The translations under genes and the position numbers were made by a program. This document shows positions 24,093 to 29,967 of a stretch of DNA of 59,373 nt, one piece after another; the stretch's first letter is position 1; each line of letters opens with the position of its first letter. Source of the stretch: an uncultured Clostridia bacterium (GTDB taxonomy: Bacteria > Bacillota > Clostridia > UMGS1883); the NCBI GenBank assembly GCA_947589005.1, contig CANPZO010000014.1, forward strand, positions 1 to 59,373, written 5' to 3'. The notes beneath the pieces were generated by a model that did no database searches, had not been told where the DNA came from, and saw only the letters and a program-made list of their open reading frames with translations.

Positions 24093-25841
24093 ATGACTGA
24101 GGAAGTTGTGAGCTTGGTCACGGAAACCGCGAACTCTACGGTTTACGCTGTGTGGTTCCTTATAGGCGCCGCCCTCGTATTCTTCATGCAGTGCGGTTTT
24201 GCCATGGTTGAGGCGGGTTTTACCCGCGCGAAAAACGCCGGTAACATTATAATGAAGAACCTTATGGACTTCTGCATAGGCACCGTCGTTTTCATCCTGC
24301 TGGGCTTCGGTCTTATGATGGCTGAGGATTACGTTATGGGCGTCATCGGCATCCCGAACCTGGGTATTTTTACTAATTACAGTAATTTTGATTGGTCGTC
24401 CTTCGTATTCAACCTTGTGTTCTGCGCCACCGCCGCCACCATTGTTTCCGGCGCCATGGCCGAAAGAACAAAGTTCTTGGCTTACTGCATATACAGCGGC
24501 GTCATAAGCGCCGTGGTATATCCCATCGAGGCCGGCTGGGTATGGAACTCTCAGGGCTGGCTGGCTAAGCTGGGCTTCATCGACTTTGCCGGCTCCGCGG
24601 CCATTCACATGGTTGGCGGTACCGCCGCCCTTATCGGCGCGGCCATGCTCGGCCCGCGTATCGGCAAATATGTCAAGGACGCCAAGACCGGCAAAATAAC
24701 CGCCAAGGCTATCCCCGGTCACAGCCTTACGCTGGGCGCTTTGGGCTGCTTCATACTGTGGTTCGGCTGGTACGGCTTCAACGGCGCCGCCGCGACACAG
24801 CTTGACGGCGTTGGCGGCCTCGCCTCTATATTTGTTACCACGACTATCGCCCCCGCCGTCGCCAGCTGCGTGACGATGGTATTTACATGGATAAGATACG
24901 GCAAGCCCGATGTGTCAATGACGCTTAACGCTTCACTGGCGGGTCTTGTGGGCATAACGGCGGGCTGCGCGAGGCTCGACGCTCTCGGCGCCATAATTGT
25001 GGGCGTTGTGTCGGGCTTCCTGGTAGTGATTGTGGTTGAGCTTATGGACAATGTTTTCCATATCGATGACCCCGTGGGCGCCATTGCGGTCCATTTCGCC
25101 AACGGTATATGGGGTACGCTGGCTGCTGGTCTCTTCGCCGTTGACGGCGGTCTGTTCTACGGCGGCGGCTTCCACCAGTTCGGCGTCCAGGTGCTCGGCA
25201 TAGCGGCGATACTGGCCTGGACAACGGTAATGATGCTCATTACATTTACGATAATCAAAAAGACCGTTGGCCTTCGCGTCAGCGCCGAGGAGGAAATCGG
25301 CGGTCTTGACAGCTACGAGCACGGCCTTGAAAGCGCCTACGCCGACTTTGTGCCCGCCGTGCCCACCGTTATGACGACGACATACAAGGACGGCGACGCG
25401 AAAGCCACCACGGTGGCAAAGGATACCGTGCCCGTTAAGCAGGTACCCGTCAAGGCCAAGGCTACCGACGAAAACGGCAAGCCCATCAGCAAGGTCGTTA
25501 TCGTTACCAAGCAGTCCAAGTTTGAGGCCCTTAAGGAGGCCATGGCCGAGATAGGCGTTACCGGCATGACGGTAACCCAGGTAATCGGCTGCGGCGTACA
25601 GGCCGGCAAGACCACCTATTACCGCGGCGTTGCCCGTGAGATGAATCTCCTGCCCAAGATAAAGGTGGAGATAGTTGTCAGCGCCGTGCCCGTTGAGGCC
25701 GTTGTTGACGCCGCCAAGAAGTCCCTTTACACCGGCAATATAGGCGACGGCAAAATCTTTGTATACGACGTTGAAAACGTCATCAAGGTCCGCACCGGCG
25801 AGGAGGGCTATGACGCGCTCCAGGGCGAGGACCAGTGGTAA
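24093..25841 (+). CDS. amt: Ammonium transporter fused to a PII-like (GlnK) domain
   Basis: A 582-aa fusion. Residues 1-430 are an Amt/MEP/Rh channel with 11 predicted helices; AAIHMVGGTAALIGA, GWYGFNGAA and HFANGIWGTLAAG contain the paired pore histidines and Amt signature. After a charged linker the C-terminal 110 residues are a PII domain (KFEALKEAMAEIGVTGMTVTQV ..., with a T-loop near KTTYYRGV and the GDGKIFVYDVENVIKVRTGE ending). PII normally plugs Amt when 2-oxoglutarate is low, so the fusion ties sensor to channel. AGGAGG precedes the ATG. It lies back to back with the glutamate synthase operon. Confidence 0.95.
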   Translation: MTEEVVSLVTETANSTVYAVWFLIGAALVFFMQCGFAMVEAGFTRAKNAGNIIMKNLMDFCIGTVVFILLGFGLMMAEDYVMGVIGIPNLGIFTNYSNFDWSSFVFNLVFCATAATIVSGAMAERTKFLAYCIYSGVISAVVYPIEAGWVWNSQGWLAKLGFIDFAGSAAIHMVGGTAALIGAAMLGPRIGKYVKDAKTGKITAKAIPGHSLTLGALGCFILWFGWYGFNGAAATQLDGVGGLASIFVTTTIAPAVASCVTMVFTWIRYGKPDVSMTLNASLAGLVGITAGCARLDALGAIIVGVVSGFLVVIVVELMDNVFHIDDPVGAIAVHFANGIWGTLAAGLFAVDGGLFYGGGFHQFGVQVLGIAAILAWTTVMMLITFTIIKKTVGLRVSAEEEIGGLDSYEHGLESAYADFVPAVPTVMTTTYKDGDAKATTVAKDTVPVKQVPVKAKATDENGKPISKVVIVTKQSKFEALKEAMAEIGVTGMTVTQVIGCGVQAGKTTYYRGVAREMNLLPKIKVEIVVSAVPVEAVVDAAKKSLYTGNIGDGKIFVYDVENVIKVRTGEEGYDALQGEDQW

Positions 25842-25860
25842 TATAACACACAGAATACAT

Positions 25861-25896
25861 CGCCGCAAGCGTCCCTTCGCTTGCGGCGGTTTTTTG
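25861..25896 (+). terminator. Terminator of the Amt-PII gene
   Basis: CGCCGCAAGCG and CGCTTGCGGCG form an 11-bp stem with a 6-nt loop followed by GTTTTTTG. Confidence 0.9.
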
Positions 25897-25942
25897 CGTT
25901 AATTTAAGTCGGTATGAATATAGTTTAACGGAGGTGATATTA

Positions 25943-26122
25943 TTGCGAAAAAGCGCGGACGGCAAAATGACCGTTGAATGTGTGCTTACCGACACGAAAA
26001 CCGGCGTCACGAAAAATATGGATGAGTTGTCCGAGGCAGAGCTGAAGCGGGTGTGGGGGATAATGATGAAAAGAGCGGCCCGGTGCCGCTGCGGAGCGGA
26101 TTACGAGGTGAGGGAGGAGTAG
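25943..26122 (+). CDS. Small protein (59 aa) at the far end of the cotJC element
   Basis: GGAGGTG followed 6 nt later by TTG gives a 59-aa protein: MRKSADGKMTVECVLTDT then TGVTKNMDELSEAELKRV, a basic stretch MMKRAARCRCGAD and an acidic end. The middle resembles the short TGE-x-x-M-x-x-L-T-E-x-E proteins often coded next to serine recombinases; that likeness is from memory. Its stop lies 21 bp from the junction GG, at the opposite end from the recombinase. It is a candidate directionality factor or regulator of excision, which is inference. Confidence 0.6.
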   Translation: MRKSADGKMTVECVLTDTKTGVTKNMDELSEAELKRVWGIMMKRAARCRCGADYEVREE

Positions 26123-26126
26123 TTTA

Positions 26127-26234
26127 TTATTTGCCATACGGCCCTCCATACTGACTTAAAATCACCTTGGCCATTCTGGGGTCGGGATTTTTTATCTTGA
26201 TAGGGTACTGTAATTTCTTTTCATATATCCACAT
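26127..26234 (-). CDS. cotJC: CotJC, N-terminal piece of the split gene
   Basis: Starts 12 bp after cotJB with GGAGG 7 nt upstream. It reads MWIYEKKLQYPIKIKNPDP-RMAKVILSQYGG, the standard CotJC N-terminus, then Pro-Tyr-Gly-Lys and a stop codon supplied by element sequence. CotJC is a manganese-catalase-like inner spore-coat protein made in the mother cell. The open frame of 35 codons is too short for the ordinary gene finders. The remainder of the protein resumes, in frame and on the same strand, at 7243. No metal ligand is present in this piece, so the unspliced product is non-functional. Confidence 0.88.
   Translation of the reverse strand: MWIYEKKLQYPIKIKNPDPRMAKVILSQYGGPYGK
26130..26156 (-). 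other. Element/cotJC junction (attachment-site half pair), right
   Basis: Minus strand: cotJC sequence AGTCAGTATGGA, then GG at 26144-26143, then element sequence GCCGTATGGCAAAT. Together with the left junction this predicts attB (TATGGA-GG-ACCTAA) and attP (GCCATATGGG-GG joined to GCCGTATGGC). Confidence 0.75.
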
Positions 26235-26246
26235 ATCTGTTCCTCC

Positions 26247-26495
26247 TTAATTCCAGGGCCAGGGGTCTTTGCTCCACTGCCAGGGGGCGGCGGCGGAGCT
26301 TGCGCCGGCGGTGAGGGGGCCGTATACCGCCTCGAATTCCCTGCGGCACCGGCAGGATTTCTCCACGGCCTCTTTAAATTCCGTGAGGGCGGTCTGACAG
26401 TCGGGGTGTGTGTCAAGGAAAAGCATAAGGTCGTAGGCGGCAAACTCCGCCTCCTGTACCTTTTTCAGCATCTGTGCGCGGTCGTTCGTGTCCAT
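26247..26495 (-). CDS. cotJB: Spore coat protein CotJB
   Basis: Small coat protein (82 aa) of the cotJ operon. EAEFAAYDLMLFLDTHPDCQ holds the family LDTHP motif, and REFEAVYGPL is the second conserved block. The tail PWQWSKDPWPWN is Trp/Pro rich as usual for the family. The ATG at 26495 is preferred to the GTG one codon earlier because of GGAGG at 7 nt. It overlaps the stop of cotJA and is followed by cotJC, the normal operon order. Confidence 0.9.
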   Translation of the reverse strand: MDTNDRAQMLKKVQEAEFAAYDLMLFLDTHPDCQTALTEFKEAVEKSCRCRREFEAVYGPLTAGASSAAAPWQWSKDPWPWN

Positions 26496-26728
26496 CACAG
26501 AGCCTCCTTTTTCCCGCAGAAGTTTTTCCCGTACACGCCGAAGGGCAGGTTGAGCTCGGGGAACATTGTGCCGTTTTTCAGGCCGTCCGAGTAGCTGTAG
26601 AGAGTGTCAAGCTCCTGCATGGGCGTATAGGAATAGGCGAGAGGAAGTTCGTTAAGACAGCGGCATTTGTTGTTGTCCAAGGGCTTTTCGGTTGCCGACG
26701 GATCTAAAAAATCCATAATATCTTTCAT
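26495..26728 (-). CDS. cotJA: Spore coat associated protein CotJA
   Basis: First gene of the cotJ operon (77 aa). The conserved part is LPLAYSYTPMQELDTLYS ... GLKNGTMFPELNLPF, typical of CotJA. AAAGGAG precedes the ATG. In Bacillus the operon is transcribed by sigma-E in the mother cell. Upstream on the minus strand a CATAATAT motif is a possible mother-cell -10 element, but a matching -35 is not convincing. The presence of the gene indicates an endospore former. Confidence 0.88.
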   Translation of the reverse strand: MKDIMDFLDPSATEKPLDNNKCRCLNELPLAYSYTPMQELDTLYSYSDGLKNGTMFPELNLPFGVYGKNFCGKKEAL

Positions 26729-26863
26729 GCTCTATCTCCTTTTCAGGAATGGGGTTGACCCTTCCTATTCGCATATTATGAAGTTTTTTTGAAAATTGTG
26801 TTGAAAAAGAGAAAAAAATGTAGTAAAATATAACCGTAAAATTAAGTAATGGAGGTGAGCGCC

Positions 26864-27076
26864 GTGTTTTTCAATAAAACTCCCGGCGAGAACAGCGAGT
26901 GCCGCTACTGCAAAAACGTATCCGAGACCGACGGTGTCTATACCTGCCGCTACAAGGGAAAGGTAAGTCCCTCCGGCGTCTGCCGCCGTTACAGCTTTGA
27001 CCCCTTTGCGAAGCGATGCCGCAGGCCCCGCAACCTCGACACCTCCGCCTTTGACCCGCTGGACTTTGAGATATGA
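26864..27076 (+). CDS. Small cysteine-containing protein (70 aa)
   Basis: GTG start with GGAGGTGAG placed correctly, giving MFFNKTPGENSECRYCKNVS and then Cys-Arg-Tyr-Lys, Cys-Arg-Arg-Tyr and a final Cys. The pattern C-x2-C ... C ... C with aromatic and basic residues suggests a small metal-binding or disulphide-stabilised protein. I have no function to offer. The gene ends just before the four-hairpin repeat. Confidence 0.65.
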   Translation: MFFNKTPGENSECRYCKNVSETDGVYTCRYKGKVSPSGVCRRYSFDPFAKRCRRPRNLDTSAFDPLDFEI

Positions 27077-27081
27077 GTAGT

Positions 27082-27258
27082 CGAGGGAAAAACCCAAACG
27101 GTTTTTCCCTCGGACCCCTTTTCTGCATCGGGCGCTTACGCTTACGAAATATCATTTTTATCATGATAAAAATGATATTTCTACCCCGATTAAGGTATCA
27201 AATCCCGGGTACACGCCCCGGGATTTGATGTTTTTTGTCGAAAGGGAGTTCCCTTTCG
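27082..27258. repeat. Four-hairpin repeat, copy A (177 bp)
   Basis: Four consecutive hairpins. 1: CGAGGGAAAAACC / GGTTTTTCCCTCG (27082-27112). 2: a perfect 36-bp palindrome (27146-27181). 3: ATCAAATCCCGGG / CCCGGGATTTGAT (27197-27229) followed by TTTTTT. 4: CGAAAGGGA / TCCCTTTCG (27239-27258). Copy B (36947-37123) is the same length in the opposite orientation, and most differences in its stems are compensated. No ORF is supported. Confidence 0.8.
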
Positions 27259-27306
27259 AGCTTTCCCCATGCCGGTTGTTTTGCGTTAAATAAAAAACGC
27301 AAATAC

Positions 27307-27338
27307 AAAAAACGCAGACCCGACGGTCTGCGTTTTTT
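27307..27338 (-). terminator. Terminator of the tRNA operon
   Basis: CGCAGACC and GGTCTGCG with a 4-nt loop, flanked by six A and six T, 2 bp past tRNA-Thr. Confidence 0.92.
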
Positions 27339-27339
27339 A

Positions 27340-27415
27340 TGGAGCTGTCCAGCAGATTCGAACTGCCGACCTCTTCCTTACCAAGGAAGTGCTCTGCCTG
27401 CTGAGCTAGGACAGC
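27340..27415 (-). tRNA. tRNA-Thr (GGT)
   Basis: Full cloverleaf of 76 nt on the minus strand with encoded CCA. The acceptor is GCTGTCC / GGACAGC; the anticodon arm is CTTCC-TTGGTAA-GGAAG with anticodon GGT; the T-loop is GTTCGAATC. It lies 4 bp downstream of tRNA-Asp, in one transcript. Confidence 0.96.
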
Positions 27416-27419
27416 ATGA

Positions 27420-27496
27420 TGGCGACCCGGAAGGGGTTCGAACCCTCGACCTCCAGCGTGACAGGCTGGCGTACTAACCAACTGTACTACCGGGCC
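27420..27496 (-). tRNA. tRNA-Asp (GTC)
   Basis: Full cloverleaf of 77 nt with encoded CCA. The acceptor is GGCCCGG / CCGGGTC; the anticodon arm is CCAGC-CTGTCAC-GCTGG with anticodon GTC; the T-loop is GTTCGAACC. Confidence 0.96.
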
Positions 27497-27556
27497 ATCT
27501 TGAGGGCAACCCTCACCCTGAGCTTGACAAGCCCGCGGCTTCAGCTCACTTTTAGT

Positions 27557-27585
27557 ATTATACAGGACAAAGTCCGATTTGTCAA
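27557..27585 (-). promoter_or_regulatory. Promoter of the tRNA-Asp/tRNA-Thr operon
   Basis: TTGACA (27585-27580), 17 bp, TATAAT (27562-27557) on the minus strand. Confidence 0.88.
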
Positions 27586-27720
27586 GGGGTTTTTGAAAAA
27601 AATAAAAAATTTTTTTCCGATAGGACGGAATGTGCCGAATACCGCAAAGGGAGGCGGGCCGGCCGTAAAAGTTCCCAATGTTTTTTATGGCAAAATTTAT
27701 AATAAAATGAAAAAAAGGTA

Positions 27721-27760
27721 TTGACAAAGCTTTGTTAGTATGCTAATATTAGTATGCTAA
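27721..27760 (+). promoter_or_regulatory. Promoter and tandem operator of the MarR/ABC operon
   Basis: TTGACA (27721-27726), 17 bp, TAATAT (27744-27749). The palindromic 12-mer TTAGTATGCTAA occurs twice (27735-27746 and 27749-27760), the copies 14 bp apart, one overlapping the -10 box and the next the start region. This fits binding of two dimers of the MarR protein encoded directly downstream. Confidence 0.8.
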
Positions 27761-27784
27761 AAAATTAACAGGGGAGGTAAAGAT

Positions 27785-28261
27785 ATGATGGAATTGAGCC
27801 GGGTCTTTGTAGACGTTACAAGGTATCACCGGTATATGACCCACAGCGCCATGTGCAAAATCGGCCTTGGCAGGGGAATGCCGCCCGTCCTGGATTACGT
27901 TATCCGCAACGACGGCTGCAAGCAGTCCGACATCAGCCGCGAGGTACACATGACGCCGGCCACCGCGACGGTCATGCTCCAGACCTTGGAGAAGAACGGC
28001 TTCATTACCAGACGGAGCGACAAAAACGACCAACGCTGCATGAGGATATATATCACCGACGAGGGCCGCGCCGTGGCAAAGCTGGGCAAGGAAACGCTCG
28101 ACGGCTTTGACGGACAGTTTTTCGGCGCGCTCACGGCCGAGGAGCAGGAGGCCCTGACCGGACTGTTGAAGAAGCTGTGGAGCAGCGTTGAAGAAAATGT
28201 TGAAAAATACAAAATTTCAGGAAAGGAAAACAGGAATGAAACGGTATCTGAAATATCTTAA
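27785..28261 (+). CDS. MarR-family transcriptional regulator (158 aa)
   Basis: Winged-helix regulator. The recognition region is KQSDISREVHMTPATATVMLQTLEKNGFI, followed by the wing RRSDKNDQRCMRIYITDEGRA and a C-terminal dimerisation helix. GGGGAGG precedes the ATG. It overlaps the next gene by 26 bp and is probably autoregulatory through the tandem TTAGTATGCTAA operators. By context it represses the ABC exporter until a ligand, perhaps a drug or peptide, binds; the ligand is unknown. Confidence 0.9.
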   Translation: MMELSRVFVDVTRYHRYMTHSAMCKIGLGRGMPPVLDYVIRNDGCKQSDISREVHMTPATATVMLQTLEKNGFITRRSDKNDQRCMRIYITDEGRAVAKLGKETLDGFDGQFFGALTAEEQEALTGLLKKLWSSVEENVEKYKISGKENRNETVSEIS

Positions 28262-29966
28262 CGGGGCTTGGCTCGCGGTTTTTCTTGCCCCCGCGATGAT
28301 GATTCTCGAGGTCTACTGCGACCTGCGCCAGCCGGATTTGATGGCCAACATCGTTGATACCGGCATAATCGGCGGCGAGGGCACGGGTTACATACTTCGC
28401 CAGGGCATTGAAATGGTGATGACCGCGCTTATAGGCTTTATAGGCGGCTCCGGCAGCCTGTATTTCGCCACCAAGGCCAGCCAGCACTTCGGTCACGGCC
28501 TTAGAAAGGATATTTTCCACAAAATTCAGGAATATTCCTTCGCCAACATTGACCACTTTTCCAGCGCCTCGCTGGTGACGAGAAACACCAACGACGTCGT
28601 CACTCTGATGATGATAGTGGGCATGGCCCTGCGTATGCTTGTACGCGCGCCAATGACCTTTTTGGGCGGCATAGTCCACGCCGTAGAGATAAACGCCGAG
28701 CTGGCGCTGGTACTCGGCGTGGCAATACCGCTGCTGCTCATAACCATAATTATTGTCGTGCGAAAGACCTTCCCTCTGTTCAGCCAGGTACAGTATAAGC
28801 TGGACAGGGTGAACGCAGTAATTCAGGAAAACCTCACCGGCATCCGCGTCGTCAAGGCATTTGACCGGGCACAGCACGAAAACGACCGCTTCGGCGAGGC
28901 CAACAACGAGTACGTTCAGCTTTCAATCAAGGCAAATCAGATAATGTCCTTCATGATGCCCATCATCAATATGATAATGAACGCCACCATAGTCGCCGTC
29001 CTTTGGCTGGGTGCCAAGCTGGTTGGCGCGGGCGATATGCAGGTGGGCCAGGTAAACGCCTTTATCCAGTACATAGGCCGAATACTCGGCTCACTGACCA
29101 TGATGAGCATGATGTTTATGTCCGTGTCCCGCGCTCAGGCCAGCGCGAGGCGTATATCCGAGGTGCTGGACGAGAAGATAGACATTGTTTCGCCCGAGGC
29201 GCCCAAGGCCGTAAAGGTTGAAAACGGCGGCGTGGAATTTAAGGATGTGTCCTTCCGTTACCGCGGCGCCGGCGGCGACCCCGCCATCCGCCACATCAGC
29301 TTTAAGGCCGAGCCGGGCCAGATAGTGGCAATCTTAGGCTCTACCGGCAGCGGAAAATCCACCCTTGTAAACCTTATCCCGAGGCTTTATGACGCCACCG
29401 AGGGCGAGGTTCTGGTTGACGGCATAAACGTCAAGGATTACGACGTGGAGGGCCTTCGCCGTGGAATAGGCATGGTGCTTCAGAACGTCATTCTGTTCAC
29501 AGGCACAATATCCGACAATCTCCGCTGGGGCAAGGCCGACGCCACCGACGAGGAGGTACGGGAGGCGGCGGCCATGGCCCAGGCCGACGAGTTCATCAGC
29601 AAGAACCCCGACGGCTACAACGCCATGCTGGGTCAGATGGGCGTGAACTTCTCCGGCGGTCAGAAGCAGAGGCTTTCCATTGCCCGGGCGCTTATCAAGA
29701 AGCCTAAAATTCTTATCCTTGACGACAGCACCAGCGCCGTGGACACCGCTACCGAGGCGAAGATACGGGCCTGCTTCAATCACCAGCTCAAGGACACCAC
29801 GGTAATCATAATAGCCCAGCGCATTTCCAGCGCCAGGAACGCCGACAAAATTCTCGTCATGGAAAACGGCGAGATAGTGGACAGCGGCACCCACGACAGC
29901 CTGATGAAGTCCAGCGCCGTATATCAGGAGATTTACTATTCTCAGCTTGAAAAGGAGGATGAGTAA
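28236..29966 (+). CDS. ABC exporter half with degenerate ATP site, heterodimer subunit 1
   Basis: Type IV ABC exporter half (576 aa): six transmembrane segments in residues 1-310 and one ATPase domain. Walker A is GSTGSGKS and the signature is NFSGGQKQR. In the Walker B stretch ILILDDSTSAVD the catalytic Glu is Asp, and the switch His is Gln (IIAQRISS). These are the marks of the subunit contributing the degenerate site in heterodimers such as TM287/288. The ATG at 28236 follows AAAGGAAAACAGGA. Its partner begins 1 bp after its stop codon. Confidence 0.92.
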   Translation: MKRYLKYLNGAWLAVFLAPAMMILEVYCDLRQPDLMANIVDTGIIGGEGTGYILRQGIEMVMTALIGFIGGSGSLYFATKASQHFGHGLRKDIFHKIQEYSFANIDHFSSASLVTRNTNDVVTLMMIVGMALRMLVRAPMTFLGGIVHAVEINAELALVLGVAIPLLLITIIIVVRKTFPLFSQVQYKLDRVNAVIQENLTGIRVVKAFDRAQHENDRFGEANNEYVQLSIKANQIMSFMMPIINMIMNATIVAVLWLGAKLVGAGDMQVGQVNAFIQYIGRILGSLTMMSMMFMSVSRAQASARRISEVLDEKIDIVSPEAPKAVKVENGGVEFKDVSFRYRGAGGDPAIRHISFKAEPGQIVAILGSTGSGKSTLVNLIPRLYDATEGEVLVDGINVKDYDVEGLRRGIGMVLQNVILFTGTISDNLRWGKADATDEEVREAAAMAQADEFISKNPDGYNAMLGQMGVNFSGGQKQRLSIARALIKKPKILILDDSTSAVDTATEAKIRACFNHQLKDTTVIIIAQRISSARNADKILVMENGEIVDSGTHDSLMKSSAVYQEIYYSQLEKEDE

Positions 29967-29967
29967 T

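Larger units (their letters stand above)
7246..26144. mobile_element. 18.9-kb intervening element splitting cotJC
   Basis: Everything between the two cotJC junctions. A large serine recombinase (7257-8624) ends 12 bp from one end and a 59-aa ORF (25943-26122) ends 21 bp from the other. Removing the segment at the shared GG restores an uninterrupted cotJA-cotJB-cotJC order and the normal CotJC reading frame. The joined ends would form an imperfect inverted repeat centred on GG, as in serine-recombinase attP sites. The cargo is the trp operon, a split glutamate synthase operon and an Amt-PII gene. The segment has host-like composition, so it is either an old element or a chromosomal segment captured between sites. 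Confidence 0.75.

Noticed and set aside
24933-25868. 311-codon minus-strand frame
   Set aside because: Antisense of the Amt-PII gene; no ribosome-binding site or motif.
26130-26160. Crossover at the second TATGG of the right junction
   Set aside because: It would leave an extra Tyr-Gly-Gly-Pro in CotJC and destroy the symmetry of the joined element ends; the GG at 26144-26143 restores the normal protein.
6913-26234. cotJC split explained as a site-specific inversion
   Set aside because: Both gene pieces read on the same strand and the two core sites are in the same orientation, which gives excision and not inversion.
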